Origin: Cytobacillus pseudoceanisediminis | GTDB lineage: Bacteria; Bacillota; Bacilli; Bacillales; Cytobacillaceae | DNA: 64,000 bases | Assembly: GCF_023516215.1 (NCBI RefSeq) | Contig: NZ_CP097349.1 | Coordinates: 930,001 to 994,000 of the forward strand | Direction: 5' to 3' | Shown here: in pieces, positions 9,158-17,986 of the stretch | Numbering within the stretch: position 1 is the stretch's first letter | Layout: each line of letters opens with the position of its first letter | Notes under the pieces: generated by a model | What the model saw: only the letters and a program-made list of their open reading frames with translations | Told to the model about the DNA's origin: nothing | Databases searched by the model: none | Position numbers and translations under genes: made by a program

Positions 9158-10537
9158 TTGGGATCGATCGCCATTATTGGAGGTGGACCTGCTGGATATG
9201 TAGCTGCCATTACGGCTGCCCAGCAGGGACAGGAAGTGACCATTATTGACCAAGGGCCTCTTGGAGGAACATGTTTAAATGAAGGCTGTATGCCAACTAA
9301 ATCTCTGTTAGAAAGTGCTGAAGTGTACAGTCAGCTATATCATGCCAATAAGTTTGGAATTCATCTGCCATCTGGGCAAATCGAAATTGATTGGAATGCA
9401 GTCCAGGATCGTAAAAACAGGATCGTTTCAACTCTTGTTCAAGGAATTCAATATTTAATGAAGAAAAATAAAGTGAAGGTAATTAAAGGAACGGCCTCTT
9501 TCAAGACAAGTAAAGCTCTGCAGGTTGTGAGCAATGGAAATCAGCAAGAAATGAAGGCCGATAACATAATCATAGCGGCAGGTTCCGAACCTGCCCCATT
9601 GCCCTTCGCCCCCTTTGATGGAGAATGGGTGATTCATAGCGGCCAGGCAATGTCACTTCAGTCGATTCCATCCTCGCTGCTGATTGTCGGCGGTGGTGTA
9701 ATAGGCTGTGAGTTTGCCAGTATTTTCAGCAGAATGGGCACAAAAGTGACCATTGTCGAGATGGCGGGTCAGCTCCTTCCAGGCGAAGATGAGGATATCG
9801 CTGGTGTCTTACATAAACAGCTTGAAGAAGACGGCGCAGCGATTTACACTTCTGCTGCTCTCAAGCATTTGGAAGCAGCCCGGAAGAAAGCGTTCATTGA
9901 AGACGATAAGGGACTCCATGAAATTCAGGCAGACCGGGTTCTCGTTTCCGTTGGCCGCAAGCCTAGAGTCAATCACTTGGGTTTAGAAGGTGTAGGGGTT
10001 GACTTTTCCAATCAGGGGATCCATGTGAATGACCATATGCAAACAAACATCCCTTCCATTTATGCATGCGGTGACGTAGTCGGTGGAATTCAGCTTGCCC
10101 ATATGGCTTTCCATGAAGGAAAAGTGGCGGCTTTAAATGCCTGTGGGATGGATGCTGTAGTTCATGCCAGCGCTGTTCCCCGCTGTATTTACACATCACC
10201 TGAAATCGCAAGTGTTGGCTTAACAGAAAAGCAGGCGAGAGAAAAATATGGTGATATCAGAATGGGTGAGTTTCCATTCTCGGCAAATGGCAAGGCGCTA
10301 ATCGCCAATGAACAGGCTGGAAAAGTAAAGGTTATGATCGATCCGGAATTCGGGGAAATCGTCGGAATTTCCATCGTGGGAGCTCATGCAACAGAGCTTA
10401 TTGGGCAAGGAGCTGTCATGCTTCATGCAGAATTGACAGCAGACCTGATGGAAAATTTCATCGCCGCCCATCCAACCTTTTCTGAAGCCGTTCATGAAGC
10501 GCTGCTAAGTGCTATTGGTCATGCTGTTCATGTATAA
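9158..10537 (+). CDS. acoL: Dihydrolipoyl dehydrogenase E3 of acetoin dehydrogenase
   Basis: 459-residue pyridine nucleotide-disulfide oxidoreductase. The FAD-binding motif GGGPAG is at residues 8-13, the redox-active disulfide is C39/C44 in GGTCLNEGCMPTKS, a second Rossmann motif is VGGGVIGCEFAS, and the C-terminal catalytic His-Glu lies in AAHPTFSEAVHEAL. It reoxidises dihydrolipoamide on AcoC, reducing NAD+. The start is TTG at 9158 with GAAGGG upstream. As the fourth gene of the aco operon it is a dedicated E3, probably separate from the housekeeping PDH E3. The frame is intact. Confidence 0.94.
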   Translation: MGSIAIIGGGPAGYVAAITAAQQGQEVTIIDQGPLGGTCLNEGCMPTKSLLESAEVYSQLYHANKFGIHLPSGQIEIDWNAVQDRKNRIVSTLVQGIQYLMKKNKVKVIKGTASFKTSKALQVVSNGNQQEMKADNIIIAAGSEPAPLPFAPFDGEWVIHSGQAMSLQSIPSSLLIVGGGVIGCEFASIFSRMGTKVTIVEMAGQLLPGEDEDIAGVLHKQLEEDGAAIYTSAALKHLEAARKKAFIEDDKGLHEIQADRVLVSVGRKPRVNHLGLEGVGVDFSNQGIHVNDHMQTNIPSIYACGDVVGGIQLAHMAFHEGKVAALNACGMDAVVHASAVPRCIYTSPEIASVGLTEKQAREKYGDIRMGEFPFSANGKALIANEQAGKVKVMIDPEFGEIVGISIVGAHATELIGQGAVMLHAELTADLMENFIAAHPTFSEAVHEALLSAIGHAVHV

Positions 10538-10550
10538 AAGGGGGATTTGA

Positions 10551-11608
10551 TTGAAAGCTGCTCTTTGGTATAACACAAAAGATATCCGTGTGGAAACAAT
10601 TCCTGAGCCTTCTCTTGAAAAGGATCAGGTGAAAATAAAGGTTTCTTATTGTGGCATATGCGGGTCAGATTTGCACGAATATTTGGCCGGTCCCATTTTT
10701 ATCCCAGTAGAAGAACCCCACCCCATATCGAAGGACAAGGCGCCGATTGTCATGGGTCATGAGTTTGCCGGGGTGGTCGCTGCCGTTGGGGAAGATGTAA
10801 CTGGAATAGAAGTGGGGGACCGCGTGTGCGTAGAACCGATTTACAGCTGCGGTACATGCCGCTCTTGCCGGAAAGGACACTATAATGTTTGTGAACAATT
10901 AGGTTTTATCGGTCTCTCCGGCGGATTAGGCGGCTTTTCAGAATACAGTGTGGTGCCATCTAAGATGATTCATAAAATTCCGGACCATATGACATGGGAA
11001 CAGGCAGCTCTAGTTGAGCCGGCAGCTGTTGCCGTTCACGCTGTCCGCCAAAGTGACATGAAGATTGGGGATTCAGTCGCTGTTATTGGAACAGGGCCAA
11101 TCGGTTTGTTGGTTATTCAAGCAGCTAAGGCAGCGGGTGCAAGTAAAATCGTTGCAGTCGAGGTTTCCCCGGAACGAAGGGATTTTGCAAAACAGGCTGG
11201 AGCAGACCTTGTCATGGATCCTTTAGAAAGTGACCCCATTCAAGCCATAAAAGAATTTACTGATGGGCTTGGAGTTGATGTTGCATTTGAGGCAGCTGGC
11301 ATCGAGGCTGCTATTCATACCGCAATTGAATCGACAAAACCGGAAGGGAATGTAGTGAATATCAGTATATGGGAAAAACCTGCCAGCATTCCGGTAAACC
11401 AATTTATTTTAACAGAGAGAAAGATGACTAGTATCATAGCTTATCGAAACATCTTCCCGCAAGTTATTCAATTGCTTGCAAATGGGCAAATGAAAGCAAC
11501 AGAGTTCATCACAAAAAAATTTCCCTTGATCAAATCGTTACTGAAGGGTTTGAAGCACTCACGAAAAATAAAAACCAAATTAAAATATTGGTAGATCCAT
11601 CATTATAA
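10551..11608 (+). CDS. bdhA: (R,R)-butanediol / acetoin dehydrogenase, zinc-type, frameshift near 3' end
   Basis: Zinc-dependent medium-chain dehydrogenase, ~352 residues when repaired. The catalytic zinc site has C37 (CGICGSDLHEY) and GHEF. The structural zinc cysteines lie in CGTCRSCRKGHYNVC, and the NAD-binding motif is GTGPIGLL. The sequence resembles 2,3-butanediol dehydrogenase BdhA. The frame breaks in the A7 run at 11513-11519. One more A restores ISLDQIVTEGFEALTKNK to the stop at 11606-11608, whereas the uncorrected frame ends in unrelated residues at 11594. It starts with TTG 14 bp after acoL and would feed butanediol into the pathway as acetoin. The inclusion of bdhA in the aco operon is supported by spacing only. 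Confidence 0.87.
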
Positions 11609-11620
11609 GATCATTTCAGG

Positions 11621-11650
11621 CTTCGTGCTAATGCGCGAAGTTTATTTTTT
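11621..11650 (+). terminator. Rho-independent terminator of the aco operon
   Basis: CTTCGTGC-TAAT-GCGCGAAG with one G-T pair, followed by TTTATTTTTT, 12 bp after the repaired bdhA stop. Confidence 0.85.
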
Positions 11651-11679
11651 GAATATTCATAATAAGGAACCGCTGTTTA

Positions 11680-11708
11680 TTGAAAGCGGATACATAATTT
11701 AATATAAT
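11680..11708 (+). promoter_or_regulatory. acoR promoter with overlapping cre-like site
   Basis: -35 TTGAAA (11680-11685), 17 bp spacer, -10 TATAAT (11703-11708). TGAAAGCGGATACA at 11681-11694 matches the CcpA cre consensus TGWAANCGNTNWCA with one mismatch and covers the -35 box. In B. subtilis, CcpA represses acoR, so this placement is biologically sensible. Binding itself is inference. Confidence 0.75.
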
Positions 11709-11798
11709 AAACTTGAAAATTGCCTATAACAAACAGATTCTCTTTTTCTAATGAAACAAATGTATGCCGGAAAATTTTTTCTAATAAGAGGGGGCTCC

Positions 11799-13682
11799 AT
11801 GGATACTACTTTTTATTTTGATACTTGGAAGCGATTTGTTCATGAAGGTGTTCTTGACCAATCACGATTAGACAAACGAATTTTGGAATCCTGGTACCGA
11901 TGTAAAAAAGAAAGAGTAAACCCATATTTGAATAAAGGCATGCATTTATTAACTGAAGAGGAATTACATAATAAGAAAGCTCAAAATTCACTGCTTATCG
12001 AAATGACTGACCCGTATTTAAAAAAGATGGAACCGATGATAAAAAGTTCTGGCATGATGGCATTATTGGTCGATCCTGATGGATATGTATTATCCCTATT
12101 AGGGAATGAAAAAACCTTAATGGATGCCAGCAGAATTAACTTTATGGAAGGCGTACGCTGGACTGAGGGCGCTGTCGGGACCAATGCAATCGGAACGGCA
12201 TTGGCAACAAAAGAAGCAGTCATGATTCAGGGCCCGGAGCATTATTCTGTAGCTTCTCATCAATGGAGCTGCTCTGCCACTCCCATTATGGACGACCATG
12301 GAAGATTACTTGGAGTCATCGATGTTTCATGTCCCGTAGAGCAATCTCACCCTTTTATGATTGGCATGGTTACTTCCATTGCTTATGCGATTGAAAAAGA
12401 ATTAATTAAGAGATCCCACAGAAAAGAAATCACCATGGTCCGGCAAGCTTCCCAATTAGCTGAGACCCATCACAGCCAGCTCTTCATCGTGTGTAATCAG
12501 CACAAACAAATCATATCCGCAAGTAAACCCGTCCGGGAGAAAATACCGCAGGTCATTGGAATGAATCTGCAGGAATTACTGCATAACAGATACCGGATCA
12601 AGTCTGAAATGCCTATCTATACAAAGGAAGACAACTGTCTGAATGGAATCTGCCTTTTCCTGTCTGAAGTGAATGTGGCTCATCAAAAAGCTTGCTTCCT
12701 TCCCTCAAGACCAGAAGACTCCTTTGTATTTAAAGGGGAATGTGGAGTAAGTGAGATTTTCCAGAACACATTAAAGAAAGTGAAACTCGTTGCTCCAACA
12801 GATGCTACCGTATTTATCTCAGGGGAAACGGGTACAGGCAAAGAGTTGATTGCAAGGGCCATTCACGATAACAGCCCTCGAAAAAACGGCCCTTTTATCT
12901 CGTTGAATTGCGGCGCTATTCCTAAAGACCTGATGGAAAGTGAACTCTTTGGGTATGCAGAAGGGGCTTTTACCGGGGCAAAACGTCAAGGAAATAAAGG
13001 GAAATTTGAACAGGCTCAAAGGGGGACGATCTTTCTTGATGAAATTGGTGAAATTCCTCACACGATGCAGGTAGCTTTATTGCGTGTCCTTCAGGAAAGG
13101 AAGGTCACCCCTATTGGCGGAACCAAAGAAGTTCCTTTGGATGTCCGGATCATAACGGCGACACATCGTGACATTACTGACCTTGTAAAACGGAGAGAAT
13201 TCCGTGAGGACCTCTATTACCGTTTAAATGTATATCCAATCGATGTTCCGCCCTTAAGAAATAGAAAAGAAGATATCCCGCATCTCATTAAGCATATTTG
13301 CCAAAAGAACAATTGGAGCATAGGCAGCATAGATATCCAAGATCTGATTACCAGATTAAGAGACTATGACTGGCCAGGAAACATAAGGGAATTAACCAAT
13401 CTGATCGAACGGCTGCACATCATGCTCCCAGAACAACAGTCAGACTACTCCATTTTAGAACAGCCTTCAGAGCTATTAAACTTGAATTATTCTTCCACTT
13501 CAGCGAATCGGTTTGAAGAAGACAAAGTGGAAGAAACAAGCTTAAACACACGTGAGAAAATCCAAAGGGATTTAATGCTGGACGCTTTAAAACGGACAAA
13601 TGGAAATGTAACAGCAGCAGCAAAATTCCTTGGCATTCCACGAAGTACTTTTTATAAAAGGCTGAAGAAGTTTGGAATGTGA
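11799..13682 (+). CDS. acoR: Sigma-54-dependent activator of acetoin catabolism
   Basis: 627 residues from ATG 11799 (AAGAGGGGG upstream; an earlier in-frame ATG at 11751 lacks a ribosome binding site). The N-terminal GAF-type sensor region (about 50-220) includes WTEGAVGTNAIGTALA, typical of AcoR. The AAA+ domain has Walker A GETGTGKE (about 341), the sigma-54 contact loop GAFTGA (about 389), and FLDEIGE. A Fis-type HTH ends the protein (NVTAAAKFLGIPRSTFYKRL). Such proteins bind upstream enhancers and hydrolyse ATP to open sigma-54 promoters, here the one at 5751. Its own promoter is sigma-A type with a cre-like site. The frame is intact. Confidence 0.94.
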   Translation: MDTTFYFDTWKRFVHEGVLDQSRLDKRILESWYRCKKERVNPYLNKGMHLLTEEELHNKKAQNSLLIEMTDPYLKKMEPMIKSSGMMALLVDPDGYVLSLLGNEKTLMDASRINFMEGVRWTEGAVGTNAIGTALATKEAVMIQGPEHYSVASHQWSCSATPIMDDHGRLLGVIDVSCPVEQSHPFMIGMVTSIAYAIEKELIKRSHRKEITMVRQASQLAETHHSQLFIVCNQHKQIISASKPVREKIPQVIGMNLQELLHNRYRIKSEMPIYTKEDNCLNGICLFLSEVNVAHQKACFLPSRPEDSFVFKGECGVSEIFQNTLKKVKLVAPTDATVFISGETGTGKELIARAIHDNSPRKNGPFISLNCGAIPKDLMESELFGYAEGAFTGAKRQGNKGKFEQAQRGTIFLDEIGEIPHTMQVALLRVLQERKVTPIGGTKEVPLDVRIITATHRDITDLVKRREFREDLYYRLNVYPIDVPPLRNRKEDIPHLIKHICQKNNWSIGSIDIQDLITRLRDYDWPGNIRELTNLIERLHIMLPEQQSDYSILEQPSELLNLNYSSTSANRFEEDKVEETSLNTREKIQRDLMLDALKRTNGNVTAAAKFLGIPRSTFYKRLKKFGM

Positions 13683-13698
13683 TTATGAGAAACTAAGG

Positions 13699-13742
13699 AC
13701 GGTTCTTTTGCTTTCAGGAAGAAAGCTAGGGAACCGTTTTTG
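13699..13742 (+). terminator. Terminator after acoR
   Basis: ACGGTTC...GCTTTC-AGGAA-GAAAGC...GAACCGT followed by TTTTT, starting 17 bp after the acoR stop. The next 160 bp (to 13908) show nothing recognisable; a short open frame there (13740-13964) is not credible. Confidence 0.85.
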
Positions 13743-13908
13743 ACATGTATCTGTATGATGGAAGACTCCATTGGACTGCCCAAGAGGTGCAAAACTCTCG
13801 GTGTGTTTAAGAATTCACTCACCGTAGTAGGGCACCTTTATTATTTGCAGGATAGACACGGTCCCTTCTCTGTAAGGTCGAATCCAATCATTAACCTATT
13901 AAGCTTTA

Positions 13909-14140
13909 AGGCTGTTTTCGCAAAATTTGTTTCTTTTTTAACAAAGAAAAATAAGGTAGGTTGAGACTCCAGCGGGAGGAGTGGGACAGGTGAGACCCCA
14001 CAGGCGCTGCGAGCCGAGGAGGAACACCGCCCGCCCCGTGGTTCGCCGAGCATCCTGGAGCGGAAATCAACCTCTCCTCACTCTTTGTTTTTTAATCACA
14101 AAATCATAAAAAACAACAATCTTTTAGATAAAAAAGAGCT
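13909..14140. repeat. MITE-like repeat, copy 2 (GC-rich core with AT-rich inverted arms)
   Basis: The left arm AGGCTGTTTTCGCAAAATTT (13909 onward) is imperfectly inverted at the right end, where ACAACAAT and AAAAAGAGCT lie at 14113-14140. The GC-rich core (13960-14071) runs from GTTGA to AATCAAC and shares GACAGGTGAGACCCC and CCTGGAGCGGAAATCAAC with copy 3. No transposase frame is inside. It fills most of the 670 bp gene-free gap between acoR and purU. Right of it, CTTCTTCGAGT/ACTCGAAGAA (14153-14187) can form another stem. Confidence 0.8.
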
Positions 14141-14351
14141 GCCGCTTCTTCGAGTAGCTCTTTCGTAGACATTCCACTCGAAGAAATGCAATGTCTGTCC
14201 ATTCCATTGAAAGGGCTGGCACCAAGATTTCAGCTTTACTCCATGTTTACTATCCCATAAACCCAAATAAATAACTTTATAATAAAAATATGCTTTTAAA
14301 TCCAAAACAATAAGTCTATTATAGTTATTAAAATTAAAAAAGGAGATTCAT

Positions 14352-15251
14352 ATGAATTCATCTATTCAAGAACAACTTCAAGTATTTAGAGAAAGTCAAA
14401 AAAACAGAGGGCGGCTGCTTATCAATTGTCCTGATCAACCGGGCATTGTGGCTGCTGTATCCAGGTTTCTGTTCCAGCATGATGCTAATATTATTGAATC
14501 GAGTCAATATTCGACAAATCCAGAGGGTGGAACCTTTTTTATACGAATCGAGTTTGAATGTCCTGGTTTACAGTCGAAGGAAGAAGAGTTGAAGAGTCAA
14601 TTTAAGGAAATCGCAGAAACATTTTCAATGGAATGGAAATTAGCATTTGTTTATGAATTGAAGAAGACAGCTATTTTCGTATCAAAAGAACTTCATTGTT
14701 TACGTGAGCTGTTATGGGAATGGCAAAGTGGTGATTTGCTTACCGACATCGCTCTTATTGTGAGCAACCACGAGGAAGCAAGACAAATTGCAGAATCCTT
14801 GCATATTCCATTCTTTTACATTCCAGCAAGTAAAGAAAATAGAGTTGAAGTTGAAGAAAGACAGCTGCAGCTTTTAAAAGAATTTGATATTGACTTAATC
14901 ATCTTAGCAAGATATATGCAAATTTTGACGCCAGCCTTTGTTGGGGCTCATCCATTCAAGATTATTAATATTCATCACTCTTTCCTTCCTGCATTTGTTG
15001 GTGCGAGGCCATATGATCGAGCCCATCAGCGCGGGGTAAAAATAATTGGGGCAACGTCTCATTATGTTACAAACGATCTTGACGAAGGACCAATCATTGA
15101 ACAAGATATCAAGCGTGTTGACCACCGGGATCATATAGATGATTTAAAAAAGAGCGGACGTTCTATTGAACGAAGTGTTCTTGCCAGAGCGGTTAAATGG
15201 CATTTAGAAGACCGGATTATTGTTCATGAAAACAAAACAATTGTTTTTTAA
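14352..15251 (+). CDS. purU: Formyltetrahydrofolate deformylase
   Basis: 299 residues. An N-terminal ACT domain (RLLINCPDQPGIVAAVSRFLFQHDANI, about residues 22-95) is followed by a formyltransferase-like hydrolase domain with RYMQILTP, the conserved INIHHSFLPAFVGARPY block and a later D (DLDEGPIIEQ). It hydrolyses 10-formyl-THF to formate and THF, balancing one-carbon and glycine pools and supplying formate for PurT. AAAAAAGGAG precedes the ATG. It appears monocistronic, flanked by a repeat upstream and decayed sequence downstream. The family call is secure. Confidence 0.95.
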   Translation: MNSSIQEQLQVFRESQKNRGRLLINCPDQPGIVAAVSRFLFQHDANIIESSQYSTNPEGGTFFIRIEFECPGLQSKEEELKSQFKEIAETFSMEWKLAFVYELKKTAIFVSKELHCLRELLWEWQSGDLLTDIALIVSNHEEARQIAESLHIPFFYIPASKENRVEVEERQLQLLKEFDIDLIILARYMQILTPAFVGAHPFKIINIHHSFLPAFVGARPYDRAHQRGVKIIGATSHYVTNDLDEGPIIEQDIKRVDHRDHIDDLKKSGRSIERSVLARAVKWHLEDRIIVHENKTIVF

Positions 15252-15397
15252 GGAAAAGGAGCAGTAATGAGTGCCTGTCCCTCAGTTTAGTAATGCATTT
15301 TCATGTGACCCCTGTCAAGTAGACATGGAAATATTAAAAAAGCTTTAGGCAGCTTTAGCTCTATTCCATAGGGCTAAGGCCGTTTAAGTGTTTTTGG

Positions 15398-15645
15398 TTT
15401 CTGCTGAAGGTTTTACCGAAATGAAATGGCAAGATCTTGTACGACGATTAGACGAGGGATCAGCTTAGTGGCAAAATGAGATTGAGGCAGCCACGGAATC
15501 AAAATTGCATGAATAAATCCCCCATTTTCCTGTAGACGCGCTTTGGTGGGGGGCGTTATCAAATTTGTGCTCACATAACACTTATCATATTGGACAGATC
15601 ATCTATATTCGAAAAGTCCAGGGTTCCAGGCAAAGTAAAGAGTAG
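15398..15645 (+). pseudogene. Decayed DinB-family gene fragment
   Basis: One frame reads GFTEMKWQDLVRRLDEGSA, a TAG, WQNEIEAATESKLHE, a TAA, then IPHFPVDALWWGALSNLCSH and NTYHIGQIIYIRKVQGS to TAG 15643-15645. The H-x-x-YHIGQII block is the C-terminal metal-binding signature of DinB-like four-helix proteins. There are two in-frame stops and no start or N-terminal part, so this is genuine decay. Upstream (15252-15397) nothing codes; TGACCCCTGTCAAGTAGACA at 15306 resembles an insertion-sequence end, but I could not confirm it. Two intact DinB-family genes follow immediately. Confidence 0.65.
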
Positions 15646-15666
15646 AAAGAAAAGAGGATGGATACA

Positions 15667-16155
15667 ATGGAGCGGAAGGAATATGAATGGGTCAAAGAGA
15701 ATCGAGAAGTGCTCTTGGACTTTTGCAGTAAAATGGATCCAAAAGATTTTACGTGTGAAATGGGATTCGGCTGGCAGAGTGTGCGTGACACACTTGTTCA
15801 TATAGCGAATTGTTATCATGGCTGGCTAGGATCATTTGTTTTATTAAAAACGAAGGAGCCTATCACGCCTAGAGAAAACATTCCGACAATCGGTATCGAG
15901 GAAATCAGGACACTGTTTGAACAAGCAGATGCTTATGTGTATGAAGTTCTTGAGTCATTTTCTCAAAAAATGGATGAGTCAATCGTGCAGCCTATTCCTT
16001 GGAGAGAATCAATGGAGGAGATTTCAATGACTCCTCGAAAACTGTTCATGCATACTGTCACTCACGAATACCATCACAAAGGACAGATAATGGCGATGGC
16101 CCGCCAGTTAGGGTATGAACCGCCAAATACAGATGTTCTGGGGACGAGAGAGTAG
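15667..16155 (+). CDS. DinB-family putative metal-dependent hydrolase
   Basis: 162 residues from ATG 15667, with AAAAGAGG about nine bases upstream; an ATG at 15658 sits too close to that site. Four-helix DinB fold: the first metal ligand is His in TLVHIANCYHGWL, the second pair is in THEYHHKGQIMAMARQLG. Family members include YfiT-like hydrolases and thiol (bacillithiol) transferases; the substrate here is unknown. It lies downstream of a decayed DinB fragment and convergent with another DinB gene, so this is a local DinB cluster. Family certain, function open. Confidence 0.88.
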   Translation: MERKEYEWVKENREVLLDFCSKMDPKDFTCEMGFGWQSVRDTLVHIANCYHGWLGSFVLLKTKEPITPRENIPTIGIEEIRTLFEQADAYVYEVLESFSQKMDESIVQPIPWRESMEEISMTPRKLFMHTVTHEYHHKGQIMAMARQLGYEPPNTDVLGTRE

Positions 16156-16250
16156 ATTTAGATAAGAAAGGATGCCCAATGGTGATATACGTAATATGAT
16201 GGGCACCCTTTGTCACTTTTAGGACTAAAATTAAAATGATCTTTCCTTTT

Positions 16251-16721
16251 TTAGTTCTTTACTCCTGTATGATGAATAACCCGTTCCATCGCTTGAATAT
16301 GCCCCAAATGGTTTGCCTCATGAAATAACGCAAATTCGGCTAATTCACCAAAGGTTTCAAGTCCCAGAAATGGTTTATCCAGCTTTTCATTTAACCGTCC
16401 AGCTGGAATTTGCTGGATCCGGGCCAATTGATCCTTCAGCTGGATAATGAGCTCATCTGCTTCAGGTATATCACCTTTCCAATCAGCTGGCTTAGTACCG
16501 TTTCCAAATAATTCAATATAGTTTGCAGGGATATGGGTCGTTTTGCGGGGAAAGCCGAACATAAACTGTTCACAGACCGTTAATACATGGCCAATATGCC
16601 AATGGATCGTGTTGTTAAAACCGTCTGGCTGTATACTTGCTACATCCTTTGATACGGACTCGATCTTTTTAATAAAATAACCTCTTGTCTTCTCAAACTG
16701 TTTAAACACTAGTTCATTCAT
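16251..16721 (-). CDS. DinB-family protein
   Basis: 156 residues from ATG 16721 (AAGGGGAG upstream). DinB superfamily features: HWHIGHVLTVCEQFMFGF near residue 40-55 carries the first His ligand and FHEANHLGHIQAMERVI near the C-terminus carries the others. Such proteins bind Ni or Zn through a three-His site; no substrate can be inferred. It is convergent with the DinB gene at 15667, with an imperfect hairpin (TGCCCA/TGGGCA, about 16173-16205) between them that may act as a terminator. Confidence 0.88.
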   Translation of the reverse strand: MNELVFKQFEKTRGYFIKKIESVSKDVASIQPDGFNNTIHWHIGHVLTVCEQFMFGFPRKTTHIPANYIELFGNGTKPADWKGDIPEADELIIQLKDQLARIQQIPAGRLNEKLDKPFLGLETFGELAEFALFHEANHLGHIQAMERVIHHTGVKN

Positions 16722-17007
16722 TCTTTTCTCCCCTTCCAAATATTCTCATCTGTTAATATACCAAAAATCCGGAAAGATTAGGAGTGTTAATGGACTGAAA
16801 AATTGATTTTTGCTTTCTTTTATATACGGCGAAGGTTTAGTAAATGGCAGGACCTTATATCCAACCAATTATAATGTCACTTACACAACGTTAAGCAAAC
16901 CAGTAAGCTTTTCTTTATCAAACCGGTTGATGATATGCTGTGGGGAACATTAACCGATTCCTATATACAATCATTAGCCGTAATCAAAGAATTGAAATTG
17001 GATTAGG

Positions 17008-17181
17008 AAGTCGTCAATGTGAATAGTGGCGCAATCGCTGGGACATCCAGTTGGAACGAATGGAGCCCGAATTAGTTATTCTCTGGCGCTGGAGATGAAT
17101 GAAGGGGAATGTGAAATATGGGCTTGGGTCACTTTGTATAGGCGGTGGGCAGGAATTGCGCTATTACTGGAAAAACCTTAG
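17008..17181 (+). pseudogene. Decayed thiolase (acetyl-CoA acetyltransferase) C-terminus
   Basis: Switching frames, the DNA reads EVVNVNSGA, then SLGHPVGTNGARISYSLALEMNE, then YGLGSLCIGGGQE, then GIALLLEKP and TAG. These are the thiolase C-terminal blocks: GGAIALGHP (active-site His), GARI, and CIGGGQG (active-site Cys). At least three frame changes occur within 175 bp and the N-terminal two thirds are absent, so this is a real remnant, unlike the one-base breaks elsewhere. The preceding stretch 16740-17007 has no recognisable gene and may hold more eroded sequence. Confidence 0.65.
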
Positions 17182-17228
17182 AATACACACTTTATTGGTT
17201 AGATACACACTATGAGAAAGACAAAAGG

Positions 17229-17255
17229 AAAGCAGCCCCGGGAGGCTGCTTTTTG
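17229..17255 (+). terminator. Intrinsic terminator
   Basis: AAAGCAGCC-CCGGGA-GGCTGCTTTTT, a strong 9 bp stem with T-tail, just past the thiolase remnant. It may be a leftover of the lost gene; on the minus strand it also follows the XRE-cupin gene by about 60 bp. Confidence 0.8.
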
Positions 17256-17315
17256 TGCGGAAGGGTTTGTCAATTTAAGCTTTCAGTTGGATTTACGCCA
17301 ATCATAGCAACGCAT

Positions 17316-17873
17316 TTATTCTGCCGGATAAAATAAAATCATACTGACACGTGCCAAAGACTTCCCTGAATTATGATAGGTATGGGGCCTATCCGCTTTG
17401 AATCTGATGGAGTCACCGCTTTTTAATGTATATTCATCGTTATTAACCCGTATGGTTATTTCCCCATCAAAGACCACAATCAACTCTTCGGTTCCCTCGA
17501 TATGTGGTTCAGCGCTAAGGTATCCGCCTTTGTCAATTTCGACGGTGTACACTTCAAATCGCTTATCGTTTTCGAAAGGAAAGTAAGGGTATACCCGATA
17601 CTTGCCATGATCCTCTGATAATGTCTGAATTTCCTTCTTTAAAACAACTTGAGTATCCGGCTGAGGATGATTAATCAGGGAGGTAAAAGAGATCTTTAGA
17701 CCATTTGCAATCTTCCAGATGGTTGTGATCGTAGGGCTTGATTCGCCCCGTTCAATTTGGCCGATCATCGTTTTGCTTACTCCCGTTAATTCGGCCACCT
17801 TCTCTAAACTTAATTTTTTGTTTTCCCGAAATGCTTTTAAATTTTTAGCCAGAATTAAATGAATTTCCTCCAT
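17316..17873 (-). CDS. XRE-family regulator with C-terminal cupin domain
   Basis: 185 residues. The N-terminal HTH_3 (LSLEKVAELTGVSKTMIGQIERGESSPTITTIWKIANGL, about 20-60) is followed by a cupin_2 domain (about 105-180; HIEGTEELIVVFDGEI, LKSGDSIRFKADRPHTYHN). It is divergent from a LysE exporter gene at 17987 with an operator-like palindrome between them, so it probably represses or activates that exporter in response to a small effector bound by the cupin. AAAGGA precedes the ATG. Two paralogues are encoded at 45266 and 54152; the latter also faces a LysE gene. Confidence 0.9.
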   Translation of the reverse strand: MEEIHLILAKNLKAFRENKKLSLEKVAELTGVSKTMIGQIERGESSPTITTIWKIANGLKISFTSLINHPQPDTQVVLKKEIQTLSEDHGKYRVYPYFPFENDKRFEVYTVEIDKGGYLSAEPHIEGTEELIVVFDGEITIRVNNDEYTLKSGDSIRFKADRPHTYHNSGKSLARVSMILFYPAE

Positions 17874-17891
17874 AGCTGCATTCCTTTCATC

Positions 17892-17962
17892 TGTACAATA
17901 TAACGTCCATAATATACAATATGTAGTAAATCGTTATATTGTCGTTTCTGTACATTATAACA
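17892..17962. promoter_or_regulatory. Shared operator/promoter region of XRE-cupin and LysE genes
   Basis: ACAATATAACG (17895) and CGTTATATTGT (17932) form an 11 bp inverted pair. TGTACAATATAAC (17892) and TGTACATTATAAC (17950) are near-identical direct copies, and an internal ATATACAATATGTA adds a related half-site. These repeats fill the divergent region and are the likely binding sites of the XRE-cupin regulator. Confidence 0.65.
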
Positions 17963-17986
17963 CACAAACAGAGGAGGAAAGCAGCT

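Noticed and set aside
15306..15325. TGACCCCTGTCAAGTAGACA looks like the terminal inverted repeat of an IS3-family element
   Set aside because: Only one end is visible, with no partner repeat, no target duplication and no transposase frame; the resemblance is from memory, so it is not listed as a feature.
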